DNA from: Amoebidium appalachense
Taxonomy: Eukaryota; Ichthyosporea
Length of the DNA: 64,000 nt
Reading direction: 5' to 3'
Assembly: GCA_963693365.1 (NCBI GenBank)
Contig: CAVNZM010000009.1
Coordinates: 8,680,001-8,744,000 of the forward strand
Below the pieces are notes generated by a model. That model was not told the DNA's origin, searched no databases, and saw nothing but the letters and a program-made list of their open reading frames with translations. Below are positions 31,564 to 40,944 of the stretch, piece after piece (position 1 is the first letter of the stretch; every line of letters starts with the position of its first letter). The position numbers and the translations under genes were made by a program.

Positions 31564-32184
31564 GTGACCCGTACCGACAAGGGTTCCTCCGGTATGAACG
31601 CGTTGCTGGGGCCACTCAAACGGATGCACGGTGAGAGCCTGGAGGAGTATGAGAGACGGATGTACGAGCAAAACTCAGTGTTTGACAACCCGGCCTTGAC
31701 ACCCTATATGAAATCGGTGTTGAAACGTGGCGTTGAAGCACTTTCAGCGGGTGGGGAGAGGCTGGCTAGTGTGGTCGGAGGGGGCAGCCTGCAGGAAGCT
31801 GTGTTGGGTGACCAGGGCCTTATCACCGAGGTGAAAAACGTCGGAAAGCACTTGCTGGAGTACTACGTGCAGCAGCACAAGTCGACTCCACCGGCCTCCT
31901 CCACCCCTCTAGCTATAGAGCACGACCCTTCGGGTGGCCGTAGGTCCGGGAGAAAGCCTCCCCCTGCAGGCCCCTCTGCAAAACCAAGTCCGGCTACGCG
32001 TCATGACGGCTACAAGTCGGGGGACCTACCACACCACACACAGCACCCACACGTCCGAGCAGCCCTTCCGTTGGTTAGGGGCAGCCCTACCGACTGTTGG
32101 CCGGGCCCTTGGTTTTCAACCGGACACTGTGAGACTGGCACAGCTTGCACTGGACTACACCACCGGTACCACCGAGGAGGATAA
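31564..32184 (+). CDS. Putative structural protein, start uncertain
   Basis: The clear coding part runs from a Met at 31594 (MNALLGPLKRMHGESLEEYE) through PYMKSVLKRGVEALSAGGER and GLITEVKNVGKHLLEYYVQQ. The frame is open upstream to about 31436 without a good ATG; an ATG at 31428 lies in another frame across a G run. The last ~60 codons overlap the basic protein gene at 32003 and may not be translated as such. No recognised family. Confidence 0.5.
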   Translation: MTRTDKGSSGMNALLGPLKRMHGESLEEYERRMYEQNSVFDNPALTPYMKSVLKRGVEALSAGGERLASVVGGGSLQEAVLGDQGLITEVKNVGKHLLEYYVQQHKSTPPASSTPLAIEHDPSGGRRSGRKPPPAGPSAKPSPATRHDGYKSGDLPHHTQHPHVRAALPLVRGSPTDCWPGPWFSTGHCETGTACTGLHHRYHRGG

Positions 32185-32410
32185 GAAGAAGAAGGACACC
32201 AAGAAGAAGGGTACGAAGAAGAAGGACGGCAAGAAGAAGGACACCAAGAAGAAGGAGGACACCAAGAAGAAGGACACCAAGAAGAAGGACACCAAGAAGA
32301 AGGACACCAAGAAGAAGGACACCAAGAAGAAGGACACCAAGAAGAAGAAGGACGACAAGAAACCAGCGGCAAGAAGAAGGGTAAATAATCTACGCCACAG
32401 GCAACAGTGA
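32003..32410 (+). CDS. Lysine-rich basic protein (KKKDT repeats), 135 aa
   Basis: ATG at 32003, overlapping the 3' part of the previous gene in another frame. An N-terminal ~55 residues include RWLGAALPTVGRALGFQPDT and LAQLALDYTTGTTEED. A tail of about ten K-K-K-D-T units and a short Arg-rich end follow. The composition fits a DNA-condensing core protein of an adeno-/Polinton-like particle (inference). The repeat unit is AAGAAGAAGGACACC, 15 bp, so the array can change length without losing frame. Confidence 0.6.
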   Translation: MTATSRGTYHTTHSTHTSEQPFRWLGAALPTVGRALGFQPDTVRLAQLALDYTTGTTEEDKKKKDTKKKGTKKKDGKKKDTKKKEDTKKKDTKKKDTKKKDTKKKDTKKKDTKKKKDDKKPAARRRVNNLRHRQQ

Positions 32411-32429
32411 CACCACCACCACCACCATT

Positions 32430-32666
32430 ATGGCACCCGGCACGGAGCACATGCGCATGTATGCGTTGCCACACACCCTTGCCCCCCTCCCCGTACCCCT
32501 CCCCTACCGCACCCGACCGACCCCCGGGCCTGTACCCCAAACCCGACCGTTCTACGGGCCGGGGAACACCGTCATTGAGGGCCCAGGGGGGACCATGAGG
32601 CCGAGGCCGGCCACGTACACACCCTGGCCTGTGGCTGCCGACAAGAGCTCCTTCCAGAACTATTAA
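32430..32666 (+). CDS. Small Pro-rich protein, 78 aa
   Basis: ATG at 32430, 19 bp after the basic protein stop. Contains MYALPHTLAPLPVPLPYRTR and ends VAADKSSFQNY. Short, same strand and compactly spaced, consistent with the late-gene block. No family recognised. Confidence 0.5.
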   Translation: MAPGTEHMRMYALPHTLAPLPVPLPYRTRPTPGPVPQTRPFYGPGNTVIEGPGGTMRPRPATYTPWPVAADKSSFQNY

Positions 32667-32705
32667 ATATTGTGTGTGGTTGTGTAAACACCCTACTTCT
32701 GCAAC

Positions 32706-32897
32706 ATGGAGCTCAACATCGGCGGGCCCCCCATACGTAAGAAGCCGTTCATTTTTCCGGAGCAGAACAACAGCTTAAACGTCATGGACGTCTCGACCAT
32801 ACGTGACTTCCGGGAACGCCCGTTGGCCTACACCGTACCGTTGTCCGGCATCAACGCCAACCGTCCCATACGCACGGCACCTGTGGTGTTTAAATAA
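32706..32897 (+). CDS. Small protein, 63 aa
   Basis: ATG at 32706 after CTTCTGCAAC. Residues include GGPPIRKKPFIFPEQNNSLN and LSGINANRPIRTAPVVFK. The TAA stop overlaps AATAAA at 32893-32898, as in the gene ending at 29851. It is the last gene before the convergent DNA polymerase. Confidence 0.5.
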   Translation: MELNIGGPPIRKKPFIFPEQNNSLNVMDVSTIRDFRERPLAYTVPLSGINANRPIRTAPVVFK

Positions 32898-33493
32898 ACG
32901 TGAGTGGGTCGACGGTAGTGTGGGCACGTGCTGGCACACCCCCTACCACCACCTGCTACCCCTAACATATTGTGCACATGTCTTGTATTTAATTTAATTT
33001 ATTTAATTTTGATTTTTTCGTGTGTTGCCTGTTTTCGTGTTGGAAAAAGTGAGGTATCTTTGCACATGTGTGTGCCTTTTATATGTGCAGGTGCCTGCTC
33101 TTTTTGGCAAGTCTCCCCCCCTTGTATGCATGTATGGTGCTGATGTTGGTGTTCATGCTTCTACCCAAGGCCACATTGGAAGGGTTTGTGTTTGCATTAA
33201 ACTCTGATTTTATTTGCTGCTTCCCCTCATGCATACGGTGCACGTGGTGTATGCCTAAAAACACCGTCTTTTTCTTTAAGTTTTTCTTCTGACCCCCTTT
33301 CCCATGCACACTGCACCCCATTTTCCTTTTTTCTGAAGCTAAGTTAACAGACACCCCATATAATTTTCATGTCTACCCTAACGTATTCCCTGCATACTTT
33401 GATACTTTGATTTAACTTTGATTTAAAAATTGCATACTTTAACTTAAAATGCTAACTAACCCTTCCCCCTCCCCCTCCCTCCCCCTCCCCCAC
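32898..33493. other. Convergent intergenic region
   Basis: AT-rich 3' region between the + strand block and the minus-strand polymerase. It holds TTTAATTTAATTTATTTAA near 32990 and repeated ACTTTGAT near 33400. No gene is seen. Confidence 0.5.
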
Positions 33494-36400
33494 TCAAAAC
33501 TGCAGAGTCCCCTCCGGTGCTGCCCACCCAATGGGGTAGCTGCGTACACTGCCGTCGGCTGCCTCAAACACCCCCCTCTTGTCGAAGGCCCCCGACTGTG
33601 TCTTCCTCTGGTCCTTGCTGGCCAGGTGGTAGTTGTGGGGCACCCCGGGCACGGGCTCACGCAGCAGACGGTGGTTGGTGACACTCACACTCGGCATCTC
33701 CCCGTGCACCAGCATACGGAGGCTGGGGAGGTTCACCATGTCGGCTGCACGACGGGAGAGGGTGATGCCCTTGACCTTGACGTCGGTCTTGCCGTCCTGG
33801 GTGCGGTAGGCATAGGTCTTGGGGGCCACACCAACAAACTCGACGATGGGGGTGGTGGTCTCGTTCTTCCAGTTGCCCAGCAAGTCCCCGTTGGTGGAGT
33901 CGATGTTGTGGCTGAGGTGGGGCACCCTGCTGTCGTAGTGGTAGACGATGGAGTCCGTGTCCATGTACACCACCTGCTGGGGGGAGAGGGACCGGAGGGC
34001 ACCATAGAGGTGCAACCGTGCATGGGCCGTCACGAACGTGCCGATGGCGATGTTCGCGTAGGAGGGGGGTGGGGCCGTCTCCTTCTTGGGCCTGTACTTG
34101 ATGGCCACCCTCTGCTCGCCGATGGGCTCGACGTCAAGCACCAAGATGTTGGGGTTGGTCACCAGCAGACTCAGCCGATCGACATCGTCGACAAACTCGA
34201 TGGTGTCGAGCCCTGCCCTCTGCACCAGCTTGCCCCAGAGGCTGTTCAAAAACAGCTTGCTGATGGTACGAAGGGCAGGGTTGGGGCTGAACTCGTCGGC
34301 CGTCACCGTGATGCCGTAGTGCTCCTTGAACAGGTGCACGAGGGCGGGTATGTCGGCAGGATCCACGGTGGTGCTGGTGAGCTTCACCTTCAGGAACGTC
34401 TGCACGTACTTCCGGAAGAGGTTCTTGGTGCGTTTCTTGAAATGCACCACATCGTACACGTCGAGGATGGTGTACCCATCACGCACGGCCACCTTCAGCT
34501 CCTCCGTCGTCCACGTGCCGACCAGTGCCCTCTCCTCGTCCGTGTGTGTGCATTGCACATGCTTACGCACCCGGGGGTTGCCCTCCTCGTCCATGCAGGT
34601 GGCCTGGGCCTCCTCCTTGCTGCTGCAGGCCCTGCACAGCACAAAGCCCAGCTTGTCGTACCCCTGGGCACCCGTCATACGCACAGGCAGCACGGGGATG
34701 AACAGGTCCTTGGGGGGGAGCACCCTCACACGTGCAACACCAAAGTACCCCTTGGTCCTGGCCTTGGGGGAGCCGGGGGTCATACGGCACGTCTTGTCGA
34801 GCCTCTCCTTGAGCACTTGGGGGTCCGTGACGATGGCCGAGGGGTGGTCCTCCGGCTTGATGGGCAGTGACGTGAACCACTGTGACTTGCCCACCGGCAT
34901 GTACTTGTCAATCATCACGTACGGGTAGAGGGAGGTGACGTCGACGTACTTGAGGCCTGCCTGTGGCCAGTCCTCCTCCTTGACCTCGATGTGACGGGTG
35001 ATGACCTCCGTACGGCCACCAAAGAAGGCATCACGGAACTGCACCGGGCCCGTGGGCACGGGGGCCACCCTGCCGGTGCCCTCCCTCCGTGCAGCCTGTG
35101 CTGCAAGTGCTGCCTTCACCTCCGGGCTCTGCCGAAGCCTGTCCCACCTGCACTCCCACATGCTCTGCACCTTGTGCCCCTGGGCACGGATGTACCTCTC
35201 GTGGCCCATGGTGCTGTCGTAGGCCTCCTTGGCTGGCCTCTTCACCACCCTCATCGTTACTAGTAGATCCTCGTGCCTGTTGCAGTCGGGGCACCCATGG
35301 AACACACAGCCGTGGAAGAAGTAGTAGGTGCACGTGCCGTCGTCGTGGGTGGCCTTGGCATCGGCAGTGGCCCTGCCGTGGGGGTCGTGCCCGGTGGCCA
35401 CGTGCCGTGCAACGTCGTCTGGCCCCACCCCCAGGCCGTGGGTGATGTAGTCGATGTACTCCTGCTCCTTCTTGCTGCTGTTGACGTTGCCCATGGTCTG
35501 GTCACGCATCACGGTCACGTCCTTGGGCATGGCCTGCGTGATCCAGAAGTGCATGGCGAGGGAAGCAAGGGTGACGCACGTGAAGGGGTCGATGCCCGTC
35601 AGCTCGATGAGTTTCGACATGAAGGCCTTGACCACCTGCTGCAGCAGCACCACATCCTTGACACAGTAGTCCTCGCACTGCTGGGCAATGTCGTAGCACG
35701 TGCCCGCCGGTGCCTGCCCCTGCAGACGTGCCTGCTCCTCCCGCCACCACTGCATGAAGGCAGCATGCTGCTTGGGCTTCATGTCCTGGGCCCCAAAGTC
35801 CTCGGGCCCAGGGAAGGGGATGTGGCCGGCCTTGAAGTTGGCAAAGGTGGCTGCATGGTGGGGGAAGTGGCCCTTGGTCTCCTGGCAGCCCATGGCCTTG
35901 CCTGCATCCGACAGTGACATGGTGAGGAAGTTGAGGGTGTCCACGAACGTCAGCTCCACCACCGTCGTGCGGCTGCCGTCCCCCCTCTGCCCCCCGTGCC
36001 TCCTCTTCCGGCCGGCACCTGCTGCTGCTGCTGCTGCTGCTGCCTGCTGCTGCACATCACCATGGCCATCACCATGGCCATTGCCATCGTGGCCATCACC
36101 ATGGCCATGGCCATGGTGGCCATCACCATCACCATCACCATCCACCCGCATGGGCACGGGGGTTGCTGGTGCACCGGCATTCTTGATGTAGTGACGTATA
36201 CGGCAGGACTTGATCTTGCTGTTGGCCATGATGGGCACGTACACGTTGTCCTGGCTGCCCACCACCCTCTTGGTCACAAAGTGGAAGTCAAAGCCACTAC
36301 CGTTGTGGCAGTACACCCGGCCGCCGGTATGGGCTGGTGTGTCGAACAGCCACTTGACCACCTTGTCGATCACGTGGTGGTTGTCCTCCATCAGCACGTC

Positions 36401-36496
36401 CCAGGCATTCTTGCCGTCGGCCGAGGCCTCCGACCAGAAGATGATGGGGGCAGACGGCTGGCCGCCCATTGGCTCGACGTACATGGCCACTGCAAG
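33494..36496 (-). pseudogene. Protein-primed family-B DNA polymerase, C-terminal part (ExoII to palm/thumb)
   Basis: Continues in the same frame as 36497-39116 after one TAA. Numbered from 36490: ExoII HNGSGFDFHF (~60), ExoIII YCVKDVVLL (~275), Pol A DVTSLYPYV (~517), Pol B LNSLWGKLVQR (~747), Pol C YMDTDSIVY (~838), and the KxY motif KTYAY (~890). This is the Polinton/Maverick/adenovirus type that starts replication from a terminal protein. A low-complexity insert of Gly-Asp-His and poly-Ala lies at ~120-180 within the exonuclease region. Catalytic residues of exonuclease and polymerase are all present, so this part looks little decayed apart from the upstream stop. Confidence 0.88.
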
Positions 36497-39116
36497 TTAC
36501 ACGATGTGGATGAAGTGGGGGTTTTCGGCCGTGTGGTCTGGGGCAGGCACCGGCATGGTCTCGAAGTCCAGCACGATGTCCCTGATGGGCTGCCGGGTCT
36601 GCTTCCACGACCCCCTGCTGCCATCGTCGTCGGGCACGTGCCGTTTGCACACGTGTGCACCCACCCTGCAGCCGGCATCATCCACCCTGGCCCTCTGCCG
36701 TGCAGGTGACTCTCCCCCCTCCCCCTCCCCCCCCTCCCCCTCCCCTTGCTCGTTGGAGTAGCATGCCACCCTGTCACACACCGTGCCGTCTGCATCCGTG
36801 TGTGTGCACATGTACACACGCCGTTGATCTCGTTTGCTACGTATGAGGCACGTGTGGTTGCCGGGCATGTACCCCCCACAGCCCTTGCAGTCGTAGTCGG
36901 TGCACAGGTGCTGTGTCCACGTGTCGTCCTTCTTGGCCCCGTGCTGACCCCCCTCCCCCTCCCCCTGCCCCTCCCCCTCAGACATCTGCATGAGGTCGAT
37001 GCCATCATCCTCGTCATCGCCACCCTCGTCGTCCGACGAGTCGGCAAGGCTGGGTGGGGGGTCTGAGTCGGCATCCTCGGTGGCCGAGTCCCCCTCCGTG
37101 TCCGTGACCCAGCCCCAGTCCTCCCCCTCGTCGTTGACGCCTGCATCGTACCCCCCTTGCTCCTGGGCAGTGTGCAGCCGGCGTAGACGGCGCACGCTGG
37201 CATACTTGAACTTGTAGAAGAACCGGCCGGCAGGATTGCCCGACACACACACCCTGAGGGCATCATCTCCACTGCCAATCATCCTGTACCCCTGCAGGCC
37301 GTGGGTGCACGTGGCCAGCCGGCACCAGAACACGGTGTCACAGAAGGATTGTTGCCGGCCGTCGGCCCTGGCCCCGGCCCCCTTGAGCTTGGTGCTGTGG
37401 TTGGCCATGCACCTGGCCGAAGGGAAGAGGCCACAGCAGTCGTCACAACGGTAAGGCCATGCATCCTCCCCCACCCGTGCTAGCTCCACACGGCGCCCGG
37501 GGGTCCACACACAGGCATCTGCCTGGTCGATGTGGTTCCCCTTTGATCCACAGTTCCCACACCGGTTCACACAACGGTGCACCCCCATGTTCTTGGATTG
37601 CACGGTCTGGTTGCAGTGGAAGCAGGTGCTGAGGCTCCGACGTACGGCCCCCGTGTGGTTGCCGTTGCGCAGGCGCTCGATGGTGTTGCTGACATTGGAG
37701 GGGATGGCCGTGAAGTGGCCCAGCTTCTGGGAGTGGCCAAGGTACATGGTGCACAGCTTGCCGGGGGGAAGGGCCGAGCTCACGTCCCCGTACCTTCTTG
37801 CCACCCTACCCTTGCTGTCCAGGTCCACCACCACCAGCCGTAGACGGGTGACTGACTGGGTCTCACTGGCAATCTGCATGTTGAGGGCATCCACGGCTGC
37901 ACCCAACTGATCCACCGTCAGCCCGTCCTCTGCAGGCACAGGCAGCTTGTACTTGGCCCACAGCCGGCGGGTGGCCCTTGCCAGCCTGCGCAGGTAACGG
38001 TCCTGGAAGTTGCTCCTTGGGTTGATGGGTGGCTGCAGCAGGTTGCACACCCCACAGCCGGAAGACACAGACCTACCCAGAGCCTTGTTGCCAATACCAA
38101 TCACATCCATAGGGTCCAGTAGGTGGCACAGCACGTGGTGGTCCTTGAGCTTCATGAGGTCACCCCCATTGCCCAGGTTCTTACGAGTGTGCTCGGAGGG
38201 CAGGCTGCCGTTCTCGTTGCTGTTGGCTGCCTTGCTGACCCACACTGCCATACAGTACACCAGGCACAGCTGGGCACAGGAGGGGCCGTCGGCAATCTCA
38301 AGCAGCTGATGGTGGTCAAGCTCCTTCTCCCCTGTCACCTGCGGGTCGTTGCTGCTGCAGGCTGCCTTCACCAGGGTGGTCACATCCACCACGGCCTTGG
38401 CCTCCACCAGCTCCCGCAGCCACTGGGCTGTCACCCCTGTGAGGGTGGACAGGGACCCGCAGGCACCCTTCCTCACCATGTCCTTGGGCCGGACCACGGT
38501 CAGATGCACACTGGATCGCCCGTCCATAAAGGTCTCGGCTGCACTCTGGGTGCGTTGGCGTATGTTCTCCATCAGCTTGAGCACCACGGCATTCACATCA
38601 CCGTTGAACACGTCCATGGGGCCTGCCGTAAACACACGACGGTTGGTGACATCGGCGTTGGGGTTGCCGTCATCCCCCACCTGGTTGTCCACACCATTGG
38701 CCTGCACGTGCAAGCTGATGATGCGTACGATGATCATGTCCCCCACCTGCACATCTGCACGGGCAATGGCATCAAACAGCATAGCTGCAAAGAACTGGGG
38801 GAACTCGGTGACGTCCATGGTGCGCAGGGGTTGGTACTCGAGGGTGTGGCCGCGTACGCCCAACCCCCTTGCCTGCATGTCATCCACCCGTGAACGCAGC
38901 TGCCAGTTGCCCTCGGCAGGCATGGCAATGATCTGGGGGTCATCTGGGTGGTTGATGGGGGCGGGGGCAGGGGGGAGGCCGGGGGAGGGGTGGGGGTGGG
39001 GGTGGTGGGCCCTGCAGGGCCTGCAGAAACGGGTTGGCTTGCAGGGCCTGCTGCGGGTCGGCATCCAGTGCCCGCAGCAGGTCCTCTATGAAGCCTTCCT
39101 GGCTGTCGTCTAACAT
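36497..39116 (-). pseudogene. Protein-primed DNA polymerase, N-terminal zinc-finger part with ExoI
   Basis: A long frame from 39064 to the TAA at 36499-36497; the ExoI motif DIVLDFETMP lies just before the stop. Upstream lies LYLGHSQKLGHFTAI followed by CX2C pairs (CFHCNQTV, CGNCGSKG), then CDDCCGLFPSARC and CTDYDCKGCGG. This series matches the zinc-finger N-terminus of Maverick/Polinton polymerases of animals and protists. An acidic stretch lies near residue 675. The natural start is probably ATG 39116 (MLDDSQEGFIEDLLRALDAD), one base out of frame across a Pro-coding C-rich run near 39000. With both breaks ignored the protein is ~1,870 residues, long for the family. Confidence 0.8.
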
Positions 39117-39242
39117 CCTGAACAGTAATCTTAGATCTTAGCCACAATGTAATTGCCAGGCAGCGCCGGCAGCAAAAACATCAATAAACAGAACGCAAAA
39201 TAATGATCCTGTGCGTGCGTAAGTGCGCCACCATTGTTTACA
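39117..39242. other. Polymerase gene leader
   Basis: Non-coding stretch between the polymerase ATG and the CCAAT array. No TATA is evident on the minus strand. Confidence 0.4.
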
Positions 39243-39452
39243 CAAGGCGGCCAATAGGAAACCCAGGTTGACCGATCCGGGCGCTCATTGGCCGCCTTGG
39301 AAATGGAATGTGCTATCTTAATGTTCATTGGCCGCCTTGTGCGGCAACTGGCTTTTTGGAACTGAATTATCATTGGCCGCCTTGTGCATCCGCATTACTA
39401 TTGGCCGCCTTGTACAAGGAATTCGGAATTCGAATTCTCATTGGCCGCCTTG
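39243..39452 (-). promoter_or_regulatory. Array of six CAAGGCGGCCAAT elements upstream of the polymerase
   Basis: On the + strand ATTGGCCGCCTTG occurs at 39287-39299, 39327-39339, 39372-39384, 39400-39412 and 39440-39452; one copy lies in reverse at 39243-39255. Read on the minus strand, five present CCAAT toward the polymerase gene. Regular reuse of a 13-mer at 28-45 bp spacing points to a real promoter/enhancer array. Confidence 0.7.
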
Positions 39453-39706
39453 TGCACACCGTCGCATTCCTTTGATCTCAGAACTGTGTACGTGTCGCAT
39501 GTGCGCGTGCGTGCACGCGCACACATGACACGTTTTCCCTTTACTATTTTAATTAAATCCACGTGCTCTGCACGTGTTTATGCATACACACACAGTGTGT
39601 GCACGTGCTCCTGTACATATCCATACCCATATCCATATCCTAATCACAATATACACCCATATCATACTGCATATCGCCATATCCCATATGCATATCTGCC
39701 ATATCC
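39453..39706. other. Non-coding, CATATCC-rich
   Basis: Short CA tracts and repeated CATATCC words at 39615-39706. No gene is seen. Confidence 0.5.
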
Positions 39707-39779
39707 TAAGGGGTGCGCCACCCTGTGTTAGTGACGTCACACTTTGTGACGTCACTAACGTGGGGTGCCGCGCCCCTTA
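39707..39779. repeat. 73-bp near-perfect hairpin with two TGACGTCA sites
   Basis: Arms of 35 bp (39707-39741 and 39745-39779) match at 30 positions around a 3-nt loop. Each arm contains TTAGTGACGTCACA, so two CRE-type palindromes face each other. It sits directly at the 5' breakpoint of the third DIRS-like copy. Confidence 0.8.
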
Positions 39780-39784
39780 TTGTA

Positions 39785-40048
39785 GTATAGCCGAATGGCA
39801 CCAGTTCCTCACATCATGGAATGGGGTGCACCTCATCACACCCCCCACATACACTACCCTGGCCACCGATGCTGCCGGATCGGTGGGTCTAGGAGGCCAC
39901 TGGCTCGACCAATGGTTCTTCATGCCCTGGTCCCCCTCCACCCATTGGCAAGCCCTCTATGCTCATGAGGGTAAACTCGGTTCTTCCGTCATCGAACTCC
40001 TGGCCATCGCAGCCGCCGTGGCCCTCTGGGCCCCCTCCTGGTCCACCC
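39785..40048 (+). pseudogene. DIRS-like RNase H fragment, first part (copy 3)
   Basis: Begins at the point equivalent to 1074 in copy 1 (ATAGCCGAATGG). It includes the TDAAGSVGLGGHW and VIELLAIAAAVALWA motifs, with a 6-nt in-frame insertion (His-Trp) relative to copies 1 and 2. It is split from 40626-40924 by a SINE. Confidence 0.88.
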
Positions 40049-40625
40049 TTTTTTTTATTTTATCCCGTTTCACTCCCGGCGAGGCACTGCCTCAGGGGAG
40101 CTTACCGTCTTCCGCCTAGACACAGATCGTACTGTATAGCACACTCATAAGTCAGGATTCTAATTGACCAGAACTGGCACTATTTTTAGTTACGCCTTAT
40201 CCCACGGTTCTAGCCGCAGCAACGCTAGTGGGGAAATGAGCACAGCTCACTTTAACAACACCAGCCGGGAGCGACCCGGGACACATACACAAACATAAAG
40301 ACTTGAAAGGGAAGACCCCATGCCCAGGACGCTGACCCGAACCGTGGCCGGTGACTCGGATTGGTCTCCCACTTGAACGTTGGGCCGGGATGCCCAAGCG
40401 GCGCGCCGTCGACGTCAGAGGGCCGGTGCTGTTCATGACGTCATGTCTTACGGCCGGGTGATAACAAATTGGTGGTGCTGCTTTGACGTGGTCTGGGGTG
40501 ATGGCTTCTAGGGGGCGGCCAGACCGGTGGACCGTCGAGGCAGAAAAAAATCGGAAGTAACCAGGATCGATCCTGCGACTTTGAGCTTGACACGCAGAGA
40601 TCTTACCATTGCACCAACCCGCCCC
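40049..40625 (-). mobile_element. tRNA-derived SINE with 12-bp target-site duplication
   Basis: The insert is flanked by CCTGGTCCACCC at 40037-40048 and 40626-40637; copies 1 and 2 show the uninterrupted site. On the minus strand it starts with a tRNA-like head: A-box-like GGTGCAATGG (40606-40615) and B-box-like GGATCGATCCT (40563-40574), about 31 bp apart. It ends in an A-rich tail (T8ATTTT on the + strand at 40049). The ~480-bp body between head and tail is not recognised. The head resembles an Asp-type tRNA around the GTC position, but the stem pairing is too decayed to be sure. Confidence 0.85.
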
Positions 40626-40924
40626 CCTGGTCCACCCACCATGTCCGTATTTTATGCGACAACACGGGTGCTGTGTCTGACCTGCACTCCCGGTCTTCCC
40701 CCCACCCCGTGATGGCCAAACTTATTCGGTTCATCACCCGCATGGAAATGCAATACCAATTTACGTTACAGGCATCCTACCTACCAGGACCCCTCAACCA
40801 TCTGGCCGATGCCATTTCTCGTAACCAACTTCCCCGGGCCCGACGACTCCGACCTTCCCTGCAACCGGAGCCCTGCCCCTTCCCCTCCTGGGTCCACGAG
40901 TTCCTATCCCTTCCCTTGGGCTAA
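40626..40924 (+). pseudogene. DIRS-like RNase H fragment, second part (copy 3)
   Basis: Continues RNase H after the SINE: ILCDNTGAVSDLHSR-equivalent, the NHLADAISR motif and the closing LSLPLG-stop, followed by a C20 tract at 40925-40944. Confidence 0.88.
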
Positions 40925-40944
40925 CCCCCCCCCCCCCCCCCCCC

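Noticed and set aside
33449-34870. 473-codon plus-strand frame opposite the polymerase
   Set aside because: Antisense shadow of the high-GC polymerase gene, whose motifs are all on the minus strand.
36497-36499. Stop-codon reassignment (TAA as sense)
   Set aside because: TAA, TAG and TGA all act as natural ends of well-formed frames in the window, and the other internal stops are single-copy differences between duplicates.
40560-40626. A functional tRNA gene
   Set aside because: The anticodon and acceptor stems do not pair well, and the sequence is the head of a SINE with an A-rich tail and target-site duplication.
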